NCBI RefSeq assembly: GCF_000189635.1 | Contig: NW_002476266.1 | Span: 186,001-250,000 of the forward strand | From: Tetrahymena thermophila SB210 | Taxonomy: Eukaryota; Ciliophora; Oligohymenophorea; Hymenostomatida; Tetrahymenidae | Length of the DNA stretch: 64,000 nucleotides | Direction of reading: 5' to 3' | Shown here: one piece after another, positions 1 to 12,300 of the stretch | Numbering within the stretch: position 1 is the stretch's first letter | Layout of the letters: each line of letters opens with the position of its first letter | The notes under the pieces: generated by a model | The model's input: only the letters and a program-made list of their open reading frames with translations | Told to the model about the DNA's origin: nothing | The model's database searches: none | Position numbers and translations under genes: made by a program

Positions 1-33
1 AAAATTTACAAAAATGTGCAGTAAATCATTAAA

Positions 34-3000
34 ATGGATCCAGCGAAGATTAAAAAAGTGAAGGAAGTAGTTGACCAGCAAAGATAGGAAAAAGAGAGGG
101 AAAAAGCTTTGTTTGAGCAATAGATAAAATAGTATAAATTTTAAAGAAAAAATATAGTTAAGCAGAGAATGTAGTCCATTTTAGACAAACACAACAAACA
201 CTAAAACAACAATGTCAACTTAGTTAATAATAATAATGTACCTAAGAAGTAAGAGGCGTTTCTAAAGGTTCACGATAAAACTGTTTTAAATAATTTGAAT
301 GAAATGTACACAAACCAACCTTAATCAATAAGCAATCCTACCACAGTGTAAGTTTTTAAATCATTCTAGACAATTTACCATGTTTATTAGATTTTGATAG
401 ATAATATAAATTTTTTCATTAAATTCTATTTGCAAAATTGTAAATTAAACTAAGAACTTACTTTATTAAATAGTATTCACTATTAATCTATATCAACTAT
501 TAATATAGGTAAAAAGTGGCTAAAAATCTAACTTAATATGAAAAAACTAAGAATAATTTGATTAGCCAGACTAAAGTACCTTACTAGCAAATTATCAAGA
601 TGTCTAATAATTCAGTTCTTATGGCTAAATGTAAAAAAAGAAGCTACAGCACTCAGTCGGAAATTTCATAAGGTTTAAAATAATAAAATTACATTCATGA
701 GACTGCTGATGACTAAGAGAATAAAATCAAGTGTGCTGAATAACTTTAATAGGAAATATTACCTTAAAATCAAGAAATAAAAATCCTTTAAAATACATAA
801 GAAAGCTGTTGCATAACAAATATAATAAAAAGACACTCTGCAACTGCTCCTTCGTGCACTCCTAGAACTAATTTTTAAAAATTCAAAAGTAAAAATCTAG
901 AATTATAAGAAAGTGAATAATAAACTTATTATAATCCTGCTCATACAACTCTTTAAAGCACTCTAAATTAAAGCAAAACAAAGCAATAAAATCAAACTAT
1001 ATCTCCTGATTATTACTCAACTTCTCAAAAATGGCTGGTAAATGATTCTTCTTTAGATCAGTTTAAAATGAGAAACACATACTCACTTAATAAGCTTGGT
1101 TAAAGATCAATTCACTTAAAGAAAGATAATTCTAAATCATCTAGCATTTCTAAAGAAAAAACATCTATAAACGCAAAGCATGATTCATCTAAGAATCTTA
1201 AACAATTTTACTTAACAGAATGTGTATAAAAGACAGAAAATGATGAAAATGACCAAAATTATTTAAATCTACCAAAAAAAGAAAGGAAATCTACTTCTTT
1301 CGAACCATCTTAAAAATTGAAGTCTGAATAAACTGATGAACAAGCTTAGAAAAATCAAAAGAATAAAGAAGAGAAATAAAAGCAGAGAAATCCTATGAAA
1401 CAGTATTACGATGTAGATGCAGATAATGAAAATAAGGAAAATGAAAGAAAATTATACAGACTAGATGTGCCTTTTGACTAATTTCAAAGGAAGTATAATA
1501 TATCTTTAAATACTGGAAAGCCAAAGAAGCTGCTTATTGAGTTACCTTCTTTAGAAAAAGAACTGAAACTCAAAGGCATAAAAAGATAGTAAGAAGAGCA
1601 ATAAAAGAGATAAAAAATGAATCTTAATTTAAACCAACTAGAAGAATTTAAAGGATTTAAATTTCCTATTAATGACTCTCAAGTTCTTCCAATAAAGAAT
1701 CACTTTAATAGTAAATTAAATCAGTTAAACAACTCAAATAGTGCAGTAATTTTTAATGGCAGCCAGTCATTCATAGGATAAATGCCAAATAGTGCTACAA
1801 ATAATATGAAACAAACATTCAATATCTTTTATAAGGGTTAATAAAGCCAGATCCTTAAGTAAAAAAATAGAAAAAAATCAGATTCTAACTCTTTTTTGAA
1901 TTTTAGCAAGTTGAATTCAATCGCTCATAGTAAAGAGCAATCCCTTTTATTAAAATAATAGTCAATATCAATGAATAATCCAAATAACTGTCAGAACAAC
2001 TAACTAAGCTGTTCTCCTTCTCCAAATAAATAAAATTAGTTCAATTTATCTCTTAACACTTAAGAATTTGACAAGAGTGAGCTTTTATTAATCCCACAAG
2101 CTTCAAACAAAAAGATTAATAACTCTTAAGAATAAAATAATTCTCTCATATCTATGGTTAAGATGAAGCATACAGACTCTCCATATTAAAGAGATAAATC
2201 AAGTGAAGATGTTTTAAGAACCTAAAAATAAAGTATTATTCTGAAGAAAGACAATAATGGAAGACTGTTTTAAAATCAAGTTAGCTTTACATTGTCAGAA
2301 TCACCTAATATTGTCATACAGCAATAAATAAATGATAGATATAGCCCATTAAAATAACATCAAAATGGTTTAAAAAATATTGGTCTTTAACTTAATGATT
2401 TTAGAACTTAAAATAACTCTCAATAAGATTATTTTTTGAACTCAAAAAAAAGTAACAGCCTAAGCATGAATGATAGCAGAATTATTCAAGAATGCCCTGA
2501 TACTTAACAGTCTTTATCAACAAGATTCTAGAGAAATAAATTTTTTGATAAATTTATTTAACAAGATTTAAAAAATGATGATAAAATAAAATCAGAGGAA
2601 ATGCTGATAAATAAAAGACAAAAAATAGCAGAATAAACAAAGTCGAATAAATTTAAAAAGCTTGTAAACAAAACTCACTAGTGTGAAGATAGAGTTATAG
2701 ATGCATGTAGATCGTTTTATGTTAAGAAAAAAGAAAAGAACCAAGAATTGTTTTAACTCTTTTTAACTCATTATAGAGACAGACCAAAGACATAAGAAAT
2801 AAGGTCAAGAAATTACAGCTGTTCTTCATCAGGAAGATAAAGATTTAATTTATAGGAAGCAAGAGATAAATCTGAGAATGATAGAATGCTTTTAACAAAA
2901 ATAAATGAATCTCAGTAATAATTTTACAAACAATTGGTAAATAAGCTAATCATGAAAAGTAACAGTGGAGATAATATGAATATTTGTATTTACTTCATGA

Positions 3001-3341
3001 ATGCTTTTAAAACAGTTTTAGAAGATTTAGATTTATTTGAAGATTCCCATTTTTATAAGCTGCTTGATAATATAGAAAACAAAGATACCTTCTTTTATAA
3101 TCCAACAAGCTACTTTATGATTACGTCTGTATTAGACAATCTATCTTTACCCTTTAGTAAAATAACATAATTTAAAAAATTAAGTAAATTCGTAACCTAT
3201 TATCAAAATCTTGAAACAGAACAATAAAAAACTATATCTACAGTAAATCCTGAAAATTAGTAAAAATTAACTACAGATGAAGAACAATTTATGTTTTATA
3301 ACTAAGAATCCTTAGAAGATTTAGAAGATTCTTAAGATTGA
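34..3341 (+). CDS. Asn/Gln/Ser/Lys-rich low-complexity protein, function unknown
   Basis: Two exons, 34-347 and 509-3341, give 1048 residues with ciliate code; the 161-bp intron (348-508) starts GTAAGT and ends ATAG, and the phase fits exactly. The ATG at 34 is the first in frame and the acidic C-terminus ends at TGA 3339-3341. Most of the chain is rich in Asn, Gln, Ser and Lys with many TAA/TAG glutamine codons and no clear catalytic motif, so it is probably largely disordered. The stretch coded at about 2920-3180 is more hydrophobic and regular (Phe, Leu, Tyr, Asp) and may be a small folded domain. I do not recognise a family. It is followed 771 bp downstream by the RING gene on the same strand, too far apart to imply cotranscription. 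Confidence 0.85.
348..508 (+). other. Intron of the low-complexity gene
   Basis: GTAAGT donor, ATAG acceptor, very A+T-rich. Removing it joins GT to G (Val) and keeps the frame open to the stop at 3339. It is a typical example of the introns in this window. Confidence 0.8.
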
Positions 3342-4112
3342 ATCTTGATAAAATAGATAAAGATAAATATATTTATACCTTAGTCTATTCTATCATCATA
3401 TATTTTGAAATAAAAAAAACTTTACATTACAAAAAAGAATTATACTATTAATTAAAAATATAAAAATACAAAAAAAAGTAGTATATTTATTTTATACATT
3501 AAGTCAGTAAAAAATATCAATTAAATAGTTAATTAAATATTTTACTTTTCGAACTTTTATGAATAATTTTATATTTAATTGAATCCACTTTTTATTCATC
3601 AATCAATCCTTCTTGAACTGATTAATTTTTTTCTATTTAATCTTGTGCAAATTTAAGAAGAATTAAATTTTTGAACTAACCATACATAATTGTTCTTGGC
3701 TAATTTTAATATGCAAACCATTTTGTAAATTTTGTCTTTATTTTATTTGAGTACAAAATGTTTAAATGCAATAGTTATCAAAATCAATTCAAACAAACAA
3801 ACAAAAGCTGGACTGACACTTTATTGTAGTAAAATTGTAATTTTTTAAAATAATGCTGATAAGAAGCAGATGAAGACTTTAATTGTAAAATTTTTAGGCT
3901 GTTTGCTGATCGAAAATTTTCATTTAAGAATATTAAATAATCTATTCTCATCAACCTTTGATAAATTAAAAAGCTATTTGACAGAATTTTTAATTATCCT
4001 ATAAATAATTTAAGTAAAAAAATTAACAAAATATAATTAATAGAAAACAAAAAAAGACTCTGCTGATTATATACATTCATTCATTCATTAACTTGAAAGC
4101 AAGAATATTTTA
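3342..4112. other. Gene-free spacer
   Basis: A+T-rich sequence between two forward genes. It must hold the 3' end of the first and the promoter of the second. A short cattcattcatt run lies just before the RING gene. No ORF with coding character and no RNA gene seen. Confidence 0.6.
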
Positions 4113-6008
4113 ATGGATATTTCAGATAAGTTTTTGGACATAAAAAACAAGCTGCTTAGGCACAGCTTTTAACAAGAAAGAGAAGAGCAGCAAATAATAA
4201 CCTAACTTCAAGCAGAATTGAATTAAAATTAAGAACAAAATGTTTAGCAAATCATAACTCTCGAGGGAGACAAAGAATTCACTATTTAAAATGTGCCAGT
4301 TGAAAATCATGCATCTCAACTGATTAAAAAAAATTCCGAAATAATGTAATTTTTAGCACTTTATTGAGCCTTTAATTTATATATAATTAAGTAAAATAAT
4401 TTCAATATTTTTTATTATATAAAAAGAGCTCAAAATACAGATTAAGATGCAAACAGCTAATTACAAGAATTATCTTCACCAACAAATGAATAAAAACCAG
4501 ATGTTGAGAATCAATAATAATTTGTAAGCTACGAATAGTTTTTGAATTCTGTATAGGCTTACAATCAGCAACTCTTACTAGAGTAACAATAATTATAAAG
4601 CGAATTAGGATAATAATTGGCAACGGATAGCGATCTAACAAATGAGGAGCAAAAAGAAAATTAGGATATTGATGATTAATAACATTTTAGAGCTGAAATG
4701 TAAAATTTTAGTACCAATAGTATTAACAAAATGGTACAGCTAGATAAATTTTAAACAGAAATGATTGAGAGTTTAGTAAAACTTAAATAACAAGAATTTG
4801 ACAACCCGTTAAACGAATTAGATGGCTAGTTCTGCATGAACTTATATTCAAAGTTAACTTATTACTAAAAGCTAATTATAACATAATTCTTTTTTAAATT
4901 GGCTTTTATCTTGGGTACAGTCTTTATCGGCTTCCGTCATTTCAATTTAGAATAGGTAGGTGCATCTCTTGTCTTGATGTACTTATTTAAAAATCTAGCT
5001 GAGTTGTATTTAACTAATAAAGAAATGAATATTCTAAATGAAAAAATAGAAGATTATAGTGATTTAAAGTAAAAATTAAATTAGCACAAAGATTGTTTCT
5101 AAGATCATATAGACAATATCAAAAATAGCTAGGTACTATTATAAAAATAAATAGAAACTTAAAACGAGGAAGCTCTTCAACTATAGTAAACCTATGAGCC
5201 AACTAACAATGTTCAGCAACTTCTCTAACTCTTTGATTTATAGGATCTTAAGAAAAATATATTATTAAAATATAAGGAAGAATAAAATAGACAAAAAACG
5301 AACTAAATCATAGTTCAAAGTCTTGATGCCATAAAAAGCTTAATGTAGTTCTTGAAAAGAATTAAAGATGACGATGAGTTCAAAAGAAAGCAGGATGAAA
5401 TCTTTTTCTTAAAGCAAAAGGTGAAATAATTTTAGTCCTTCTTTTTCCCTTAAGAGGATTTTTTGCAGTAGCCGTAGAAGTAGTCTATGTAAAAAATCAA
5501 ATAAGCGCTTTTAAGATAGTAACCATTATTACTCTTTTTATCCTACATCATGAAAATAGTGATTGCTGCTCTTACTTTACTAAATTGTATGTATCTCTTT
5601 ACTGCTGAATCTTCCTCAAAGTTATCTTCTAACTTCTATATCACTCTCTGGGCTAATCTAATACTAGACCATATTTAAATTTTTGCCTTAGTATTTTTTG
5701 TTAGCGTACTCCTTGTAGTATTTTTAGTAATCCTAATATTTTCTAGAACAAAAATATTGATCTAAAGATTTAAACATCAAAAAAAATTAAAACTCAGATT
5801 ACAAAGTTTGAAAAAAGATAAATTTGTAAAATCTGACAATCCTGACTAAGTAAAGGAGTGTAGTATTTGTCTGAACGATTACCAAAACGATGAGACTATT
5901 GTAATACTTAACTGCGACTCCAAACATATATTCCATTAGTAATGCATAGAGACATGGGTCAAGTAAAAAGACGAATGCCCTCTATGTAGAGCAGTCATCT
6001 TCAATTGA
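4113..6008 (+). CDS. Membrane-anchored RING-H2 finger protein, candidate E3 ubiquitin ligase
   Basis: Exons 4113-4345 and 4427-6008 (81-bp intron) give 604 residues. The C-terminal ~45 residues are a RING-H2 finger: CSIC, then NCDSKHIFHQQC, then CPLCR, i.e. C-x2-C ... C ... H-x2-H... with the last C-x2-C pair (coded at about 5859-5990). RING-H2 domains bind two zinc ions and recruit ubiquitin-conjugating enzymes. Hydrophobic segments coded at about 4870-5020 and 5520-5760 indicate at least three membrane spans, with a Gln/Lys/Glu-rich, probably coiled region between. The finger therefore sits on a short tail after the last span, presumably cytosolic. The architecture resembles organelle-membrane E3 ligases; substrate and compartment are unknown. 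The two Gln codons inside the finger are TAG and TAA. Confidence 0.9.
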
Positions 6009-6671
6009 TAGATTGATTATAATTTTAATAATTAATTAAGAGATAATTAGATAAACATACAAATCTAAAATAAATCAATAAAAGCCATATACTCATTAAT
6101 AAATAATTAATATTTAATTAAGTCATTTAATTTGAAACTATTAAAGCGATTTAACTAATTTAATACTACTAAATAAATATATATACTTCAGTCACTAAAA
6201 TTATTCTCTTTTATATTTCATTTTATATCTTATAACCAATTCGCAATTCGATTCCCAAATTAAATAAATATGTTTACTTTTATTAAATTCAAATAATTAA
6301 AAATTTTTATTTGTTTATGAAAAAGCAAATTAATTCAAAATAGCAAACAGTTAGTTCATGTTCAGTTTATTTATGATTAAATAAAATTATTTTCATCTTA
6401 ATTAAATATTGAAAATTAGATATATTTTAATCTTGGTAAAGTAAACAAACTCTTTTAAATTTTATAAATTTAATTTATTTTAAATTTAAAGGTAAATGCT
6501 AAAAATAAAAAATATTCTTTTAAATGAGTTATTTGAAAATAAATATTTAATTTATTAATTTTGATTTAATTAGAATTTTTTGTTAAAGTAGGAAACAGCA
6601 TATGTAATGAAAATATATATATGCATGTATCTAAAATATGAAGAGATAAATAATTTAGTTTTTAAATATAT
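6009..6671. other. Gene-free spacer between convergent genes
   Basis: Shared 3' flanks of the forward RING gene and the reverse coiled-coil gene. A+T-rich; nothing coding or structured seen. Confidence 0.6.
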
Positions 6672-8339
6672 TCAGATTGCAGGATTTCTATGTAGATATG
6701 GCAAATTATTAGGATCTATTTCGTTTTTTCTTAATGTATTTTCTTTTACAACTGATATTACTGGCCCATCAACATTGCCTAAATAAAATTAAAAAAAATA
6801 AAGGAATATCTTATTTTTTAATTTATTTTATCTTACCTTTATTTATATATTGTTATGCTTCTCTTTCTAAAAGTTTTCTAATAGACTGATTTGAATGAAC
6901 TGCCCCTAAATGCTAAAAAAAAATTAGGTATTTGCAAAAAAGAAAAGAAATTTACTTTGTAATTTCTTAAGACTTCGTCAGCTACATGTTTTGCTATTCT
7001 TTCTTCAAGAGTGGCCTTGTGCTTTGTTTCTGTTTGGCTCTTAAATAAATATAAAAAAATTAACTCACAAAATAAATGTCACAAATATATTTATTTTACG
7101 ATTCCATCCCATTCATTCTTTCCTTTTTTCTACTCATTTAACTTATCTTTTAAGCTTTAAATGCTCTCTGTATATATTTAATAAAATTTTTATTTATAAC
7201 TTCATTTTTTAAGTTGAATTTCGTACATTGAGATCTTTCTGATTAATGAGAACGAGCATCAGAAAGGACTGAAGTAGCATTTGATCTAACATCATCATTT
7301 TAATCAGCCTTTTATTCATTTTATTTCTTTTTCTTAATTTTAATATCATGTATAGCATTCTCTTTCCAATTTTCTTTATCTTAAAGTTCATGTATTCTAT
7401 TTTTAATTGCTTTAACCATAGACTGAACTTCTAAATCATTTATATATTAATCATAATCCAAATTATTGACAAAATCCAGCAAATCATCGCATTCCTTGTC
7501 TTCATCTTCTTCCAATTGCTTTTATATGCATTCTTATTAAAATAATTCCTAATAAACTTAAATGAATTTTACTTTTTCTGTGTAAGCCCATTTGGGTTTT
7601 GTATCTTTTTTACTAGGTTTCTTCACTTCCTTTTTACCAGAATCAGCTGGCTTATACATATCTTCATTTTAATTTTACTCTTCTAATTTCTTTAAATTTT
7701 TTTCTGTTAATCTGGCAACTTTATGCTTAGGACTTTATGGGTTTTCATCTCCTAAAATTTTATTTATATTTTAATTAACATGCTCGAAATCAGCTTTCAT
7801 TTTTTTAGTTCTTTCTCTGTCCTTAGCTGCTATCTCTTTAACTTTAACAAATTTTTCATCATCTCTTTTTTTCATTTCATCTTCGTCTTCTTTTTTAAGA
7901 TTCATCTTTAACTTGTAAATTTCCAACCAGTCTTTGTGACGTTATAAAGCTTCATTTACTTCTATTTTTTAGAAAAGCCAAAATATTTATTTTGCAAGCT
8001 TGATATAAAATTCTATTTTTAATACAAAGTAAATATATTTACTCTTCTTCTTTTTTAATGGCACAGCGAATTCCTTTTTAACTGGGTTAAGACCAAGTTG
8101 TTAAGAAGCTTCGACTCTAGAGCAAAAAGGCCTATTTTTAATTTTTAAGTAAAATATTAAAAAAAAATTTGAAAGCAATATAAACTAGTACTTTTCAACT
8201 GCTATCTTGACAGGTTCATTAGGACGACTGCAAAGCATAACACCCTTGTAGTTATTCATACCACCTAAAAGTATTTACAAAATGATAATTAACTCAATCT
8301 TATTGATATTTTGCTATTATAAAATCTACCTCCTTCCAT
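6672..8339 (-). CDS. Conserved-looking coiled-coil protein, seven exons, function not recognised
   Basis: Exons in coding order: 8330-8339, 8192-8264, 8043-8131, 7100-7961, 6956-7037, 6837-6912, 6672-6778. They sum to 433 codons (432 residues) with every junction in phase. The first exon is only 10 nt (ATGGAAGGAG) and creates the start MEGGGMNNYKGVMLCSRP. Residues about 60-200 are Lys/Glu-rich and helical; a central motif LDYDQYINDLEV and the C-terminal LPYLHRNPAI have the look of strongly constrained sequence. Such a gly-rich start, central helix and short terminal motif are common in axonemal proteins, but that is inference and I cannot name a family. Introns are 60-81 bp. An alternative 30-bp intron after the third exon is less likely. 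Confidence 0.85.
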
Positions 8340-9312
8340 TTGCTTATATGATGCTATTATTAAATTCCTTATAAAATACCTAAATAATGATTATTAATAT
8401 TTCTTAAATTATATGACAAGTCAATTAATCAATCAATTATTTATTATTTTTGTTATCGTTTCCTTTTTAGTTAATTTATTATTTTGTTAGTGAATTGTTC
8501 TTACATCATTCCATCATTAATTATTGATAAGCAACATTCATTCATTCATTTTTCATGATAAATTAATGATTTATTTTTTCATTATTCATTAAAGTTATAA
8601 GATTATGATATTTGATTTCACTATCAACTGTTTTGCTTGTGTAGATAAATCTAACTAACTACTTTTCTTATAATTTTTCAAATGTTTTAATTCCATCAAT
8701 TTTAACATTCGATTATAATAATAAATATGTGGAGTTATAAACAAATATACATTTGCAAAGATATAAAAATGAATGGTTTTACTTATTTATTCTTAATTAT
8801 TCAATATTTTCTATCAAAAATAAAAATCCATAATTTATTTTTTTCTTGTTTTTAATTGAATTTTTCATTCAAATTTTACAATAATTTTATTTTTTTTCTT
8901 AAATAACTAAAAACCATAATTCCTATTAGAAATTTATATTAGTTATGTTATAATATATCTATCTATTAGTAATTCGATAAGATAGAAGTGTAAATTTATA
9001 CAACAACTTCAAAGAATACATTAAATTTTCAAATAATTTTATTCAAGAGTTTAATTTATTAAGTTCTAATGTAAAACATTTAGTAAAAAAAAAATCAAAA
9101 TTAAAATTTTAGAATATATTGTTTACTTACTAAATAAATCAACTTAAATTTTTAATAAATTTGATAAGATTATTTACTATTAAATTAAATTTTGCAATCA
9201 ATATTAAAAAAAAATAAATTTAAAATTGTTATTTTTAATAAAAATTTGATACTATTTTTTGTTATGAAATATAAAAATATAAAATATAATTTATTATTAA
9301 TTTAAATAAAAA
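8340..9312. other. Gene-free spacer
   Basis: 5' flank of the reverse coiled-coil gene and 3' flank of the cysteine-rich gene. Holds short cattcatt tracts around 8520-8590 and long A+T stretches. No gene seen. Confidence 0.6.
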
Positions 9313-12300
9313 TCATTTTTGTTAAATTAAGAATGGATTTTAATTGCTATCTTCGTAAGAGTTTATCATATTACCATCTGTTGGAGTTTACTTGTTATCT
9401 TCATTGTAGTTATATTCGCTTTAAATATCAGGAGGATAATAAGAACTTGTCTTTAAAAACGGATTCTGGTTTCCATTTTAATTTGATAAACCTTATGCAG
9501 CACTTTCTTGTAAGGCAGAACTATTTATTTAAGATGTTAAGGACATCTCTACTGTGTTTTAAGAATTAGGAGTCAAATTTAAAAATGGGTTATTCATTAT
9601 TTGTTAAGTAGGTTAATTTACCATTTTTGTAATGCTATTCAAAATTTAATCTTGTGGTGTGTTAATTTTATTTATCAATATATTAGGTTATATTTTTTAT
9701 TGATTACTTGATAATTTTTTTGTGTTTGAAGATTTAGTAGGCCATTAATAGTCTTTGTGATATACATACTAAACATAATTGTAGAAGAATAATAAAGATA
9801 TCATCTCTACTATCATTATCAATACCTTTACCGAGAAAATAAATATTAAGATAGCTTTTATTTAGCCTTAGGCAAAATCATAACTGTAAAATTTCGATAA
9901 ATTAGCATCTTTATATTTGCTTAGACTGTAGGCGTAAATAGCCAAGACAAATATGAGTAGGGTGATAATACAGTTTATCAACAAATAGATTTTTGAGCGT
10001 TATGTTGTTCTGAAATTTAATGCTATCTCAGCTATTCTGTAAATGCCATATATTAATAAAACAAGTAAAATAGCACTTCCTTTATCACCACCAGATGCAA
10101 ATATTATTGCAAATGCAGCTTTAAATATTAGCATTGTAAGGAGTTAATTTTTACCTGAAAATGTTGTGTCATTTATGCAGTTCATAAAAAGCACTCCATA
10201 TTTTGTATGCTTATCAAATGTTGCTACATTTATACCGTAATAAACAATAGCTGGGACAAACACTGCATATACCACACCCACAAATGACAGCAACATTCCA
10301 ATAGCATTTATGCCATTTGAAGTATCTATATGCTAGAACTACAATGCTAAAAATGTTATTACTTCTTAATAACTAAAAATCATTATCAATAAGAAAACGT
10401 TCCATTACATGCTCATCCTGAGAGCTTAAAGTATTCTGCCATATAACCAATAGAGCCTATTTTGACTGGTATTACTTGGGTCTTTTGCAAATCTGCTTAT
10501 CAAATAGAGCAAACAAAAAGGTAAGGCAAATAAAATCAAAGGAAATACATTAAAAAGGAAATTCTATGATTTTTCATTAAGTATGTATCTAAAGTCATTA
10601 GGAATTTATTCGTGCATTTCTACATATTTTTAATCATAGCGAGGATCTACATTTCGCAAATAAGAAGATTTCAAAGGATTTGGGAAGAAATAAGCCAAGT
10701 TATCAATATTGAATGCCTTGTATATGTAATCCTTGTTATAAACATTCGCAGGTTCTTGGAAATAAGTAAAGTAGCCTGCAAATTAAGAGATAAACAAAAC
10801 GTTGATCGAAAAAAGTGGATATTTTCCCGATAGAGTGAAACCAAAAAAGGATATTAAGACAATATAGTTGAGAGAAATTAAAGCAGCATCTCCTTAATTT
10901 TCAGATGGTTAACATTCTGAACCTATGTCTTCATAGCCTGGTGGACAACTACAAGTTCCTCTGTAAAATATTCTTTCAGGACTAATACATTCTTAGCAAG
11001 AGTCGTATTCAAAGTTTGAACATTTTGAGCAACTCCAATGGCAATATTATTTAGGAATTATGACTTCTGAAGTAGAGTTTGTATTTCCCTTTATTTTATC
11101 TGCTTTAGACTTATCATAAGTACACTTTTTACTTGATTTATCAACTGAGTAAAGCTCATCAAAGCAATTTATACAACCTGTGTCGAGGGAATTAAAACAA
11201 GATTCACAAGATAAATCACAACAAATTTTGCTTTGAATTCTGTCTAGTCTATATTAACCCGGAGTGCATTCTTTAACACATCTTCCATTTTGAAGAATGT
11301 AACCATTTTTGCATGTTAAGCAGCTGTTTCCATCAGAACAAGTTTCACATTCAGTCAAGCATTTACTACAATTTTATAAAACGCTATCATATAAAGGAAC
11401 AATAGCTTTAGATTTATTTGAAATGTACTCACCCTATTTGCAAGATATTTGGCAAGTTTGCGTATCTGGTGATAGAGCATAAGAAGGAGGACACGATAAG
11501 CAATTATTTTATTAAAACCCATTACATGTGAGGCATGTAGGATCACAGCATATGTTATTTGTTGTGTCTGGGCGCAATTAATCAGGGCACTTAGTATAAC
11601 AATACCCCTATTTAATTTATGGAGTAGATTACAAAAGATAGTGTTAATTAGACTTTAGATTCCCAAGCAATCTTTTTGATACTATTTTTTATGGGCTTAA
11701 AAAGTAGTTTTAAGTGGGATCATCTGATTTAAAGCATTAATAACATTAGTCTAGGCTGATGCATTTTTTGCATCCAATACTACAGTTTTAGCAGCTTTAA
11801 GTGATTTAATCGAAAAATTATCCATCTTGGCATGAAGTAGAAACACATAATTAAAATTGCTTGTTGAAGACAAATCCGCTTGCACACTAACTGCATAAGT
11901 TCAAACTAGCACATTATGTGCAATTAGGTAGAGAGCAAGGTATACAAATTCCTTAATCATTTCGAAATTAATTTGTTGGACAGACTTAAGAACACTGCTT
12001 AAGAGAAGTTACGAACTCATATCCACTTTAACAAACAATACAACTCTGATCATCATTACAGGATTGACAATTTGGAATACATAGAGTACATTGATTTGAT
12101 GTTGAATCTCTGAATTTACCTTAAGGGCATTAAAGATCACAGATATCGACTCGCGATTTAATTAAATCATAACCAGGTTCGCATTGCAAGCAAGTGCTAT
12201 TATCAGAACAATTTTAACAGTTTTTCAAACATTATTCGCAAGTACTACCAGAATAAAAGTATTTATCAGCACATTGATCACAGCTTGATTAATTTTTGCA

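Noticed and set aside
311-325. Second near match to the chromosome breakage sequence (caaaccaacctt)
   Set aside because: Only 11 of 15 bases and it lies inside a coding exon.
8013-8042. A 30-bp intron in the seven-exon coiled-coil gene
   Set aside because: It would be far shorter than other introns here and leaves a Phe/Ile-rich insert; the 81-bp intron 7962-8042 gives a smoother protein and the same phase.
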